A stretch of DNA of 64,000 nt from the NCBI GenBank assembly GCA_036488085.1, contig DASXHZ010000059.1, positions 26,783-90,782 on the forward strand, in the 5' to 3' direction. Of the stretch, positions 25,242-34,887 are shown in pieces. Source of the DNA: DASXHZ01 sp036488085 (GTDB taxonomy: Bacteria; Acidobacteriota; Thermoanaerobaculia; Gp7-AA8). The number at the start of each line of letters is the position of its first letter. Within the stretch, counting starts at the first letter, position 1. The translations under genes were made by a program, and so were the position numbers. The notes under the pieces were generated by a model. It saw only the letters and a list, made by a program, of their open reading frames with translations, did no database searches and was not told the origin of the DNA.

Positions 25242-25877
25242 CTAGGTGTCGAGTAGCTCCTCGGCCCACGACCGCATCGTCTCCTCCACCGCTTCCAACT
25301 GCTTGGTGAAGAAGTGATCCGCGCCGGTGACGATGACGCTCTCGGCGTTGCGGATGTGCTCCACGACCTTTTCGAGCTTCGCGACGTTGCCGAACTCGTC
25401 CTGCGTTCCGTGGAGGAAGAGCATTGGCTTCTCGCAGTGGCGGAGGTAGCCGAAATCGTACTTGTTCACCGGTGTGCCGATGAGAAACACGCCGGCGATC
25501 TCCGGAAGCTCGCAGGCGACGCGGCTCGCCACCCAGGCACCGAAGGAGAAGCCTCCGACGATCAACTTCAGAGCGGGATGCTTCCGCTTTGCCCACTCGA
25601 TCGCCGCGGTGACGTCGTCGAGCTCCCCTTCGCCTTCGTCATGCACGCCGGCGCTCGTGCCGGTGCCGCGGAAGTTGAAGCGGAGCGTCGCGACGTTCGC
25701 GTTCTCGAGCCCTCGCGCCGCGCGGAAGACGACTTTGTTGTGCAGCGTCCCGCCGCCGAGGGGATGCGGATGGCAGATGATCGCGATGGCGGCGGGATCC
25801 TGCAGCTCGCGGTAGAGCGCTTCGAGGCGGCCGGCGCTCGAATAGAGATCGACGTGGCGTAGCGGTTTCGCGTTCAC
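25242..25877 (-). CDS. Alpha/beta hydrolase (dienelactone-hydrolase-like)
   Basis: 211 residues from the GTG that overlaps the upstream Rieske stop (GTGA). It has the oxyanion-loop motif CHPHPLGGG, the RFNFRGTGTS strand and the nucleophile elbow GGFSFGAW (G-F-S-F-G). The conserved Asp and His follow at HGTQDEFG and GADHFF. Family members with this sequence pattern are often annotated as alpha/beta superfamily hydrolases of unknown substrate. A longer frame upstream is a shadow inside the Rieske gene. Confidence 0.85.
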   Translation of the reverse strand: MNAKPLRHVDLYSSAGRLEALYRELQDPAAIAIICHPHPLGGGTLHNKVVFRAARGLENANVATLRFNFRGTGTSAGVHDEGEGELDDVTAAIEWAKRKHPALKLIVGGFSFGAWVASRVACELPEIAGVFLIGTPVNKYDFGYLRHCEKPMLFLHGTQDEFGNVAKLEKVVEHIRNAESVIVTGADHFFTKQLEAVEETMRSWAEELLDT

Positions 25878-26227
25878 AGCAGACTCGACGTCGTCTCGCG
25901 CACCGGCGACAGGCGCACGAGCACGCGGTCGTCCTCGACCTTCACTTCGTGCATGGTGATGCAGATATCGGAGTTGCCGGGGCAGAGTCCCGACTCCAGG
26001 TTGAAGCCCCACAGGTGCCACGGACAGACGATTTCGTCGCCGATCACGTCGCCCTCAGCGAGCGGCCCGCCGCGATGCGGACAGCGGCTCTCGCTCGCGA
26101 AAAAGCCGTTGGCCGTGCGGTAGAGCGCAATCGTCTCGCCGCCGACCTGAAAACTTTTCACGCGCCCGACCGGAAGATCGGTCACGCGCGCGACTTCAGT
26201 GAATTCCACGCGCGCGAAGGGTAGCAC
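25874..26227 (-). CDS. Rieske [2Fe-2S] protein, NirD-like
   Basis: 117 residues. The [2Fe-2S] ligands are C49-P-H51 in RCPHRGGPL and C68-P-W-H71 in VCPWHLWGFNLESG. No membrane anchor, so it is a soluble ferredoxin-like partner like those of assimilatory nitrite reductase or ring-hydroxylating dioxygenases. No oxygenase or reductase is adjacent. Coupled by overlap to the downstream hydrolase. Confidence 0.9.
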   Translation of the reverse strand: MLPFARVEFTEVARVTDLPVGRVKSFQVGGETIALYRTANGFFASESRCPHRGGPLAEGDVIGDEIVCPWHLWGFNLESGLCPGNSDICITMHEVKVEDDRVLVRLSPVRETTSSLL

Positions 26228-26230
26228 GCG

Positions 26231-27346
26231 CTACGCCACCCACACGGGGCGCGGCACGCCGTTGCGTCCGACGACAGCATCGAGGTCCCATTTGCCGGGA
26301 ATCTCCGTTGCGCATGTCGGACAACGACCATCAATGAGCGAGCACGAGGTGACCCGAAAGCCGCTTCGCGCGATGACCACGGTGTCGCACTTTGGACAGT
26401 GCGTCGACTCCAAATCGCCGAACGCGCCGGGGATGTTGCCGGGGTAGATGTACTTCAGCCCCGCGCGCTTGCCGATCTCATACGCGCGTAATAGCGTCCG
26501 CGCGTTGGTGTTCCCGTTGCCGGTCATCTTGTAGTCTTCGTGGAACGCGGTGATGTGCCAGGGGATGTTGACGTCGACGGAAGCGAGGAACTCCGCGATC
26601 TTCGTCAGCTCTTCGTCGGAGTCGTTGAACTTCGGTACGACGAGCGTGACGACTTCGGTCCAGATGCCGCGATCCTTCAGACCGCGGATCGTGTCGAGCA
26701 CCGGCTGGAGGACGCCGCCGAGGTCGCGGTAGTGGCGATCGTCGAACCCTTTGAGGTCGACCTTGTACATGTCGATGTACGGCGCGATGTAGTCGAGCAC
26801 CTCGGGAGTGCCGTTTCCGTTCGACACGTACGAGCACTTCAGGCCCGCCGCCTTCGCTTCCTTGAACACTTCGACCGCCCATTCCGAGGTGATCAGCGGC
26901 TCGTTGTATGTCGACGTGATGACGCTTGCGCCGTGACGCTTCGCGAGACGGACGAGGTCGGAGGGCTCCACGTCGGTCGGCGGCGAGATCGCGGCCGGGT
27001 CGCGCAGCGCCTGCGACGTCACCCAGTTCTGGCAGTAACCGCAGTGATAGTCGCAGCCGAGCATCCCGAACGAGAGCGCCAGCGCGCCGGGATAGGCGTG
27101 GAAGAACGGCTTCTTCTCGATCGGATCGACCTGCAGCGCCGCCGCGTAGCCGCGCGGAACGCGCAGCACGCCGTCTTCGTTGTAGCGGACTTTACAGATG
27201 CCCTGCAGTCCATTGAGGATCTTGCAGCGGTGCCCGCACGAAAAGCAGCGCACGGCGTTGTTGTCGAGCTTTTCGTAGAGCTCGCCTTCCGTCGTCCGCT
27301 GGGCGAGCACCTCGCCGAGCGTGACCTGTTCCTGCGTCAGTGGCAT
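26231..27346 (-). CDS. amrS: AmmeMemoRadiSam-system radical SAM enzyme AmrS
   Basis: 371 residues. An N-terminal cysteine cluster (C34, C37, C41, C51; CFSCGHRC and GICKVR) precedes the radical SAM motif C98-xxx-C102-xx-C105 (CDYHCGYCQNW). Downstream blocks STYNEPLI, SYVSNGNGTPEVLDY, MYKVDLKGF and PWHITAFHEDYKM match the pyruvate-formate-lyase-activating-like AmrS family. A C-terminal zinc-like ribbon (CPKC and CPTC) is also seen. The family usually acts with AMMECR1 and Memo proteins, neither of which is in this window. It seems to lead a three-gene run with the Rieske and hydrolase genes, four bases apart. Confidence 0.9.
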   Translation of the reverse strand: MPLTQEQVTLGEVLAQRTTEGELYEKLDNNAVRCFSCGHRCKILNGLQGICKVRYNEDGVLRVPRGYAAALQVDPIEKKPFFHAYPGALALSFGMLGCDYHCGYCQNWVTSQALRDPAAISPPTDVEPSDLVRLAKRHGASVITSTYNEPLITSEWAVEVFKEAKAAGLKCSYVSNGNGTPEVLDYIAPYIDMYKVDLKGFDDRHYRDLGGVLQPVLDTIRGLKDRGIWTEVVTLVVPKFNDSDEELTKIAEFLASVDVNIPWHITAFHEDYKMTGNGNTNARTLLRAYEIGKRAGLKYIYPGNIPGAFGDLESTHCPKCDTVVIARSGFRVTSCSLIDGRCPTCATEIPGKWDLDAVVGRNGVPRPVWVA

Positions 27347-27350
27347 GCAC

Positions 27351-28343
27351 TCAAAAACGCGCGCGGGACGGACGAAATTCTTTTTTCACGATCCACAGCG
27401 ACACCGCATACGTGCCGAACGCGAGCGCCGCCCCGGCGATGCCGTCGATCAGGTAGTGCCATCCGGTGATCATCGAGCCGATGAAGACGAAAAACGCCGC
27501 AAGCGCGAAGAGGATCGCGCCGGGACGCCACCATCGGTTCATCCAGATCGCGATCTGCGTCTGCGTTCCGACGTGCAGGCTTGGGAACGCGGCAATCCCG
27601 AAGGAGAGGAAAATATTGACCGGCGGTCCGCCATGCGCGAGGCGGATCACCGCGTGGTAGTTCCGCATGAGCATCGACTGGCTCCACTGCGTCCGCGGGA
27701 GGTCGTTCGAGTACGGAAACCAGATATCGGGAAACCGATACGCCGGCCCGAGCGACGGAATCAGCATGTAAAGCCAGGCGCCGGTCACCCACATCAGGAC
27801 GCTCGACGTCATGAACGCGACGCGCACCCGGCTCTTCGGCATCGAGAAGAAGAACGCGATCGAGAACATCATCCCGACGATGAAGAAGTTCGCGTACGCC
27901 TGGTCCATGAAGCGAAGGAATGTGTGGTTCGAGAAGAGCTGCAGAAAAAAGATGGTCGGGGAGATGCCGAAGCAGAGGAACTGGTCGATCCGGTACAGCG
28001 CGGCGTCATACAGCACCGGATGCAGCGCCGGAACGAGGAGCTTGATCCAGCCGTAGGTCTCCGCGAGAAAGACCATGGCGATCAGCAGCCGGACCGTATC
28101 GATGATCCACCGCGGATTCGCGATGATCTGCAGGTAGCGGCGTCCGTGTCCGCGCACCGCGGCAAAGATGAACCGGACCGCAATGCCGGCAAGCGTCGCG
28201 TACAACGGCTTCAGACCGGCGTTGACCGCGCTCTCGCGCATCGTCGCGATGGCGTTGCCGCGCGCCATCGAGAAGACCCACAGCGCGTTGACGGCGAGGA
28301 CGATCTCGAAAATGTAGGGCCGCCACTTCGGCCGCGACCTCAT
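27351..28343 (-). CDS. PAP2-superfamily membrane phosphatase / inositolphosphotransferase-like
   Basis: 330 residues with about eight hydrophobic stretches. The PAP2 catalytic motifs are visible in the C-terminal half: AFPSLHVGTQTQ (with the first His) and GSMITGWHYLIDGIAG (with the second His and Asp). The long N-terminal membrane region and the LGPAYRFPD loop resemble the AUR1/IPC-synthase-type subgroup, which exchanges lipid phospho-headgroups. It overlaps the upstream antiporter gene by four bases, so they share a transcript. Confidence 0.85.
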   Translation of the reverse strand: MRSRPKWRPYIFEIVLAVNALWVFSMARGNAIATMRESAVNAGLKPLYATLAGIAVRFIFAAVRGHGRRYLQIIANPRWIIDTVRLLIAMVFLAETYGWIKLLVPALHPVLYDAALYRIDQFLCFGISPTIFFLQLFSNHTFLRFMDQAYANFFIVGMMFSIAFFFSMPKSRVRVAFMTSSVLMWVTGAWLYMLIPSLGPAYRFPDIWFPYSNDLPRTQWSQSMLMRNYHAVIRLAHGGPPVNIFLSFGIAAFPSLHVGTQTQIAIWMNRWWRPGAILFALAAFFVFIGSMITGWHYLIDGIAGAALAFGTYAVSLWIVKKEFRPSRARF

Positions 28344-29431
28344 TTGGGCTCCAGAGCCGGCCGCATGTCGACGGGAAGGAAGTAGAGCGCAACCGCGATG
28401 ATGGCGTAGACGGCCAACAGTTGCACCCCTTCGTACCAGTTCGTCTCGCCGTCCATGACGAGGTACGCGAAGATCCCGACGCCGAGGACGCAGGCGAGGA
28501 GCTCGAACGGCGTGAAGAGCAGGTCGAGCGGGTGGCCGAGCGCGTACGAGAGGAAGACGAGCAGCGGAGTCACGAAGAGCGCGATCTGCACGCTCGACTG
28601 CATCGAAATGTTGAGCGCCGTATCCATCTGGCCGCGGATGGCGAGCATGACGGCGGTCGAATGCTCCGCCGCGTTGCCGACGATCGCGAGAATGATGAAG
28701 CCGAGGAAGACTTCATTCAGTCCCCACGACTTCCCCGCTTCCCCGACCGCGTGCACGAGCCCTTCCGCGACCACGCCCATGAGGATGCTCGCGACGAGCA
28801 GGAGCGACAGCGCGCGGCGGATGCTCCATGTGTCTTCGGCCGGCGCATCCCACTCGGTCATCGCGTTGAGATGTTCGCGATGCGTGCGGAACGCGAAGAA
28901 GAGCCCGAGGGCGTAGGAGATCAGGAGCACGACCGAGACGCCGACCGAGACGGGGTGGATCAGGTGCTCCTCGTGCGACTGCTGCGCGATCCGAAAGAAG
29001 AGCGCCGGGACGAGCATGGCGCTGATGGCAAGCATCATCTGCCCCGCCTGCGATTCTGCTGCGAGGGCGTTGAACTTGACGACTTCCCGCTTCCAGCCGC
29101 CCGCCAGCATCGACGCGCCGGCGACGAAGAGCAGATTGCCGAGGATCGAGCCGCTGAGGGACGCGCGAACGACGCTCGTCAGCCCGGCGCGAATGGCGAA
29201 GATCGCAATCACCATCTCCGCGAAGTTCCCGAACGTCGCATTGAACAGCGCCCCGTACGTCGGCCCCATCCGCGTCGCGAGCTGCTCGGTCGACATCCCG
29301 ATCCACGCCGCCAGCGGCAGGACCGCGACGCACGCGAGCACGAACTCCCAGACGAGGCTCGTATGAAGGAACTGCAGCGCGATGGCGACGGGAATGGTCG
29401 CGTAGAGGAGGTACTTCGCCGCGCGCTTCAT
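28340..29431 (-). CDS. Ca2+/H+ antiporter (Cax family)
   Basis: 363 residues with eleven helices. Two inverted halves each carry the CaCA signature: NATFGNFAEMVIAIFAI (first half) and AIVGNAAEHSTAVMLAI (second half), with the GN(F/A)(A)E core that lines the ion path. An acidic loop separates the halves. It exports Ca2+ in exchange for protons across the inner membrane. The start ATG lies 27 bases from the divergent enoyl-CoA hydratase start. Confidence 0.92.
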   Translation of the reverse strand: MKRAAKYLLYATIPVAIALQFLHTSLVWEFVLACVAVLPLAAWIGMSTEQLATRMGPTYGALFNATFGNFAEMVIAIFAIRAGLTSVVRASLSGSILGNLLFVAGASMLAGGWKREVVKFNALAAESQAGQMMLAISAMLVPALFFRIAQQSHEEHLIHPVSVGVSVVLLISYALGLFFAFRTHREHLNAMTEWDAPAEDTWSIRRALSLLLVASILMGVVAEGLVHAVGEAGKSWGLNEVFLGFIILAIVGNAAEHSTAVMLAIRGQMDTALNISMQSSVQIALFVTPLLVFLSYALGHPLDLLFTPFELLACVLGVGIFAYLVMDGETNWYEGVQLLAVYAIIAVALYFLPVDMRPALEPK

Positions 29432-29444
29432 TCGTGGTCGAGTT

Positions 29445-29450
29445 TATCCT
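29445..29450 (+). promoter_or_regulatory. -10 element (TATCCT) before a probable leaderless start
   Basis: TATCCT ends eight bases before the ATG at 29459; no ribosome site can fit. The 27 bases between the divergent starts are too few for two conventional leaders. Confidence 0.4.
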
Positions 29451-29458
29451 TTCACTAG

Positions 29459-30238
29459 ATGATCACCACCGAAGTCCGCGAGCAGGTAGCAACGATCACG
29501 CTCAACCGTCCCGAGAAGCTGAACGCGTTCAGCGGCACGATGCGCGAGGAGTTGCTCGACGCGCTCGTCGTCGCCGAGCACGACGTCGAGTGCCGCGTCG
29601 TCGTCATCACCGGCGCCGGCCGCGCTTTCTGCGCGGGGGGCGACGTCGACTACATGAGCGGGTTGCAGCGCGAGGGAAACGCCGTCGCGTTTCGGAAACT
29701 CCTCGACGCCGGACGCGACGTCATCCTGCAGATCGCGAAGATGGAAAAGCCGGTCATCGCGTCCGTCAACGGCATCGCCGCCGGCGCGGGATGCAACCTC
29801 GCGCTCGCGTGCGACTACCGGATCGCGTCGGACGCCGCCAAGCTCGGCGAGACTTTCGTGAAGATCGGTCTCCATCCCGACTGGGGCGGCACCTGGCTGT
29901 TGCCCCGTCTCGTCGGCCGCGGCCGCGCCGCGGAGTTGCTGATGACGGGGCGGATCATCGACGCGAACGAAGCGCTCGCGATCGGCATGATCGATCGCGT
30001 GGTCGCGGCAGCGGAGCTGGGTGCCGAGACGGCGAAACTGACGCAGGCAATCGCCGCCGCCCCCCCGATCGCCGTCGCCGGCATCAAGCGCGCGCTCGCA
30101 GTCGCCGAACGAAACGACCTCCGCGCCCAACTGGACCTCGAAGCCGAGCACCAGCTACGCGCGTTCCAGTCAGCCGACGCCGCGGAAGGAATGGCCGCAT
30201 TCTTCGAGAAACGGCCGGCGCGATTCGAAGGGATGTAG
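29459..30238 (+). CDS. Enoyl-CoA hydratase/isomerase (crotonase family)
   Basis: 259 residues, normal length. The CoA-binding and oxyanion motifs are intact: NRPEKLNAF, the FCAGGDVDYM loop and NGIAAGAGCNLALACDYRIAS. The catalytic Glu equivalent to E164 of rat hydratase appears in KIGLHPDWGGTWLLPRL as Asp (PDWGG), while the position equivalent to E144 lies in GETFVK. The reaction (hydration or isomerisation) is therefore not certain. It stands alone between a divergent Cax gene and a convergent phosphatase. Confidence 0.87.
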   Translation: MITTEVREQVATITLNRPEKLNAFSGTMREELLDALVVAEHDVECRVVVITGAGRAFCAGGDVDYMSGLQREGNAVAFRKLLDAGRDVILQIAKMEKPVIASVNGIAAGAGCNLALACDYRIASDAAKLGETFVKIGLHPDWGGTWLLPRLVGRGRAAELLMTGRIIDANEALAIGMIDRVVAAAELGAETAKLTQAIAAAPPIAVAGIKRALAVAERNDLRAQLDLEAEHQLRAFQSADAAEGMAAFFEKRPARFEGM

Positions 30239-30240
30239 AT

Positions 30241-31824
30241 TCACAACGACCGCGCGATCACAAGCGTCTGGTCGTCTTTCTGCGGGGCGCCGGTCGTGAA
30301 CTGGTCGACCGAGGCTTCGATGCTGTCGCGCAGGGCGTGGACGTTCGTGCCGCCGGCGAGGATCTCTTCGAGACGCGCGTTCTCGAACTCCTCCCCCGCC
30401 ACATCCTCCGCCTCGGTGATCCCGTCGCTGTAGAGAACGACGGACGAGCCGGGGGGAAACGGCCGGCGCTGCGTGGAGTAGCGCGTCGTCGGCAGTATCC
30501 CGATCGGGAGCCCGTGCGAACGGATCTGATCGAGCTTCCCGTCATGAACGATGTACGCCGGATTGTGCCCGGCGTTCACGAAGTCGAGCGTCTCGTTCTC
30601 GCGGTCGATCGAGACGATCACCATCGTCACGAACTTGTTCTCCGCCGACCAGTTGTGGATGTGCCGGTTCAGCTCCGTTGCAACGTCCCCCAACTCCCGC
30701 CCCTCGGCGAACAGAAGCTGCGTCGCCGCGTGTAACGCGGATACGAGCAGCGCCGCCGGCATCGACTTGCCGGCGACGTCGCCGACGAGCATGGTCAGGA
30801 CGCCGTCGCGCACGAAGAAGGCGTGATAGTCGCCGCCGACCTGCTTCGCAGGTCGCGAGAGCGTCGCGATCTCGATCCCTTCGACTTCGGGGATCGCCTT
30901 CGGGAGAATGTCGCGCTGGATCGTCGCAGCGAGCTCCAGCTCACGCTCCATCGCCTGCTTCTCGAGCGCCTCGCGGTGCAGCCGCGCGTTCTCGAGCGCG
31001 ATCGCGACCTGGCTGGCGAAGAGTGAGAGCAGCCGCAGCTCGTTCGCCTCGAAGGCGCCGATCCCGCCGTCGCGCGTCTCGCGATCGGCCGCGGCGAGGA
31101 CGCCGATCACGTCGCTGTTTCCGCGGATCGGCAGCGCCACGTACGCCATGCAGCTCGGGAAAATGCAGTCGGTATTTTTCTCGAACGTCAGCGGGACGCC
31201 TTCCCGGACGAGCTGCTGCGCGAGATCTTCGTCGAGGAAGTCGCTGCGCACCTCGCCGAACGAGCGGTAGAGGCGGAAGCCGGGGCCGTCGCGGAGGAAG
31301 AGCGCCGCGCGGCGCGCGTTGATGAGCGAGATCATGCGGAACAGGATCTCGTCCGCGAGGTCGTCGATGTTCAGCGTCGCCGCGATCGAGAGGCCGATGT
31401 CGTAGAGCGACTCGAGCTCCCACAGCCGGTACTTGAGCTGGAAGTCGCCCTCGCGCGCTTCCTGCAACAGCCGGTGATTCGAGATCAGCGTAGCGAGATA
31501 GCTCGCCGCCGCCGATGCGGCGCGGACGTCTTCGTCGCTCGCCGAGTCGCCTGAGAGCGCGAGCATCCCGACCTGGTCGCGCGTCGTCCGGAGCGGGACA
31601 AGGCGTGCCGAGGAGAGCGTCTGGCCATCGGAGAGGACGTCCGGAGCGTCGAGCGCTCGCGCGGCGGCGAGGCGCAATGGAGCCTCGCGCGACTCGCGGA
31701 GATAGAGGGCGCTGCCCTCGAAGGGAGTGTGTTTTGCGAAAGCGCCTAGGATCAGTGGGGCTTGGTCGGCCGCGGCGACCCTGTCGATTTGCTGAAGCTC
31801 CGCGAGAAGTTCCGCCAGCGGCAT
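30241..31824 (-). CDS. PP2C-type (SpoIIE/RsbU-like) phosphatase with GAF sensor
   Basis: 527 residues. The N-terminal ~130 residues look like a first degenerate GAF. A clear GAF follows (about 150-290, LYDIGLSIAATLNIDDLADEI...), then a coiled linker (EALEKQAMERELELAATIQRDILP) and a PP2C domain with RPAKQVGGDYHAFF, VGDVAGKSMPAALLVSAL and YSDGITEAED, which hold the metal-binding Asp residues. It is the third gene of an operon with an RsbW-like kinase and an RsbV-like STAS protein, so it probably dephosphorylates the STAS protein. Confidence 0.92.
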   Translation of the reverse strand: MPLAELLAELQQIDRVAAADQAPLILGAFAKHTPFEGSALYLRESREAPLRLAAARALDAPDVLSDGQTLSSARLVPLRTTRDQVGMLALSGDSASDEDVRAASAAASYLATLISNHRLLQEAREGDFQLKYRLWELESLYDIGLSIAATLNIDDLADEILFRMISLINARRAALFLRDGPGFRLYRSFGEVRSDFLDEDLAQQLVREGVPLTFEKNTDCIFPSCMAYVALPIRGNSDVIGVLAAADRETRDGGIGAFEANELRLLSLFASQVAIALENARLHREALEKQAMERELELAATIQRDILPKAIPEVEGIEIATLSRPAKQVGGDYHAFFVRDGVLTMLVGDVAGKSMPAALLVSALHAATQLLFAEGRELGDVATELNRHIHNWSAENKFVTMVIVSIDRENETLDFVNAGHNPAYIVHDGKLDQIRSHGLPIGILPTTRYSTQRRPFPPGSSVVLYSDGITEAEDVAGEEFENARLEEILAGGTNVHALRDSIEASVDQFTTGAPQKDDQTLVIARSL

Positions 31825-31837
31825 GGGGGCGAGAATA

Positions 31838-32194
31838 CTACGCCGCCAGCCCCAGCTCCTTCACCGCCGTTTCCTCGTCGGCGAAGATCGAGGCGTAGTT
31901 CGCGAGCCCCATGATCTGGAAGGTCTTGTGGATGACGGGAGTGAGACAGCAGAAGCCGATCTTGCCGCCCTGTTCGATCATCTTCTCGATGATCTCGATC
32001 AGGATGCTGATGCCGATGGAGTTGACGATCTTCGTCTCGCGCAGGTTGAGCAGCAGCACGCGGACGCCGTCGTTCATCAGCTCATAGGCGCGGTTGGCGA
32101 TCTCTTCGCCGCCGACGTTGTTGATGTAGCCCTTCGTATAAAGGACCGCGCCGCCCGGCCGGCGATCGACTGCCACTCGCAATTCCTCGTTCAT
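31838..32194 (-). CDS. STAS-domain anti-sigma-factor antagonist (RsbV-like)
   Basis: 118 residues from the ATG overlapping the kinase stop (ATGA). The STAS fold is clear, with the phospho-acceptor S59 in LRETKIVNSIGISIL, in the position of the Ser in the DSSGI motif of SpoIIAA/RsbV (here N-S-I-G). It would be phosphorylated by the kinase upstream and reactivated by the phosphatase 13 bases downstream. The target sigma factor or output is not in the window. Confidence 0.92.
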   Translation of the reverse strand: MNEELRVAVDRRPGGAVLYTKGYINNVGGEEIANRAYELMNDGVRVLLLNLRETKIVNSIGISILIEIIEKMIEQGGKIGFCCLTPVIHKTFQIMGLANYASIFADEETAVKELGLAA

Positions 32195-32640
32195 GATGTT
32201 TTCTCGTCGTGAGCGTGATCGTACTTGACCATGTGGATCGTGGTCCCATGCGCACTCGTGGTGATCTCGACTTCGTCCATGTGCGCTTCGATGATCTGCA
32301 GGCCCCACCCTCGTTTGTGCGCAGCGCCGAGGTTCTGGCGACGTACGCGAGCCTCGCCGACGTCGAATCCTTTCCCGTGATCGGTGATCCAGATGTCGAT
32401 ACGCGGGCCGTCGCCTTCCGTGGTGCCGACGAATCTTAGATACATGCGATTGTCAGCGCAACCGGAGTGCTCGCGAGCGTTGATGCACGCCTCGATGATC
32501 GCGTGCGTCATCTCGTCGACCTTCTCGGAGGCCATCCCCATTTCCCGGGCGAGATTGCCGGCTGCCCGCGCGGCCGCGATCTCGATGTCCGGGACCATCG
32601 GGAGAGTCAGCTCCATCTGCCGCTCGGCCGTTGGCATCAT
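32191..32640 (-). CDS. Anti-sigma-factor serine kinase (RsbW-like, GHKL ATPase)
   Basis: 149 residues, family length. GHKL boxes: N box EACINAREHSG, G1 box DHGKGFD, G2 box KRGWGLQII. It should bind and phosphorylate the STAS protein and, when free, hold a sigma factor or other client. Start: the first of two Mets; both fit. It is preceded by a 55-residue small membrane ORF 28 bases upstream on the same strand. Confidence 0.92.
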   Translation of the reverse strand: MMPTAERQMELTLPMVPDIEIAAARAAGNLAREMGMASEKVDEMTHAIIEACINAREHSGCADNRMYLRFVGTTEGDGPRIDIWITDHGKGFDVGEARVRRQNLGAAHKRGWGLQIIEAHMDEVEITTSAHGTTIHMVKYDHAHDEKTS

Positions 32641-32668
32641 TGCAAAAACTCTCGGAGGGAACGTCCCC

Positions 32669-32836
32669 TCAAAATGCCAAAAAGAGCGCGGCGATGGTCT
32701 TGATCCAGTCGGGGAACGCGCCGAGGCGGTCGAGTGCTACCAAAGCCAGCGTATTCACGCCGAGCATCGCAGGAAGGAGAACCTGTACGGACAGCAGTGA
32801 CTCGATCTTGGTGCGGGTGGTTGCGATGTTGTTCAT
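32669..32836 (-). CDS. Small membrane protein preceding the RsbW-like kinase
   Basis: 55 residues from the ATG with a GAGGGGG stretch seven bases upstream. A polar N terminus (MNNIATTRTKIESLLSVQ) leads to two short hydrophobic segments (VLLPAMLGVNTLALVALDRL and WIKTIAALFLAF). I do not recognise it. Position as the first gene of the partner-switching operon suggests a small membrane regulator or tether. Confidence 0.55.
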   Translation of the reverse strand: MNNIATTRTKIESLLSVQVLLPAMLGVNTLALVALDRLGAFPDWIKTIAALFLAF

Positions 32837-32973
32837 GGGTAGCCCCCTCATTCGTCGGGGCATCCCAAGAGCAACCGAGGCGCCATATGGCCAACATCGC
32901 CTCCGCACCCGCCAACCTGCTGATCACGTTCAACTTACGCGTTTCTCCCCATCGCGTGTGCTGTTACGCCTAC

Positions 32974-33008
32974 TGTGGCATTCTGCCTCAAAAAAGAATA
33001 ATGCCACA
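32974..33008. repeat. 8-bp inverted repeat with AT-rich centre
   Basis: TGTGGCAT and ATGCCACA are perfect reverse complements separated by 19 bases containing a run of six A's. It lies between the end of the enhancer-binding regulator and the partner-switching operon. On the minus strand it could be a weak terminator; as DNA it resembles an operator for the operon. Confidence 0.5.
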
Positions 33009-33045
33009 TTTTCTCGACCGTAACCTGTTGCTTTCGTGTGTGTTG

Positions 33046-34542
<1,497 letters not shown>

Positions 34543-34887
34543 TTAGGTCTTTCCCCGCGCCCGCCTGCACTCACCGAGGAGGAAGTCACAGTTCCAATCG
34601 TCGTAAAACGCCTTCGACATCTCATAGATTCTGATGAAGAGCGTCTCGGCCTCTTCGTAACGTCCTAGTTTCATGTCCGTCCTCGCCAGGAAGTACGTGG
34701 CGCGGATGGTCTGCGGATCGGGCTCGTTCTTCTCGACGATGGCGCGGAACGCCGACTCCGCCTCGGCGAAGGCGCGCCGCTGGTACGCGCAGAGCGCACG
34801 CGAGTATTCGTCGCCCTGACGGCAGGTCGAGGGCGGCGCCGCCAGTGCGCTCGTCGCAATGAATGCGAGAATCAGCGCGCGATGCAT
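34543..34887 (-). CDS. Secreted TPR-like small protein
   Basis: 114 residues with a signal peptide (MHRALILAFIATSALAA) and two degenerate TPR helices (YSRALCAYQRRAFAEAESAFRAIV; ATYFLARTDMKLGRYEEAETLF), ending CDFLLGECRRARGKT. Probably a periplasmic scaffold. Its ATG overlaps the ATG of the divergent DUF2520 gene (ATGCAT). The regulator gene follows with no gap. Confidence 0.65.
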   Translation of the reverse strand: MHRALILAFIATSALAAPPSTCRQGDEYSRALCAYQRRAFAEAESAFRAIVEKNEPDPQTIRATYFLARTDMKLGRYEEAETLFIRIYEMSKAFYDDWNCDFLLGECRRARGKT

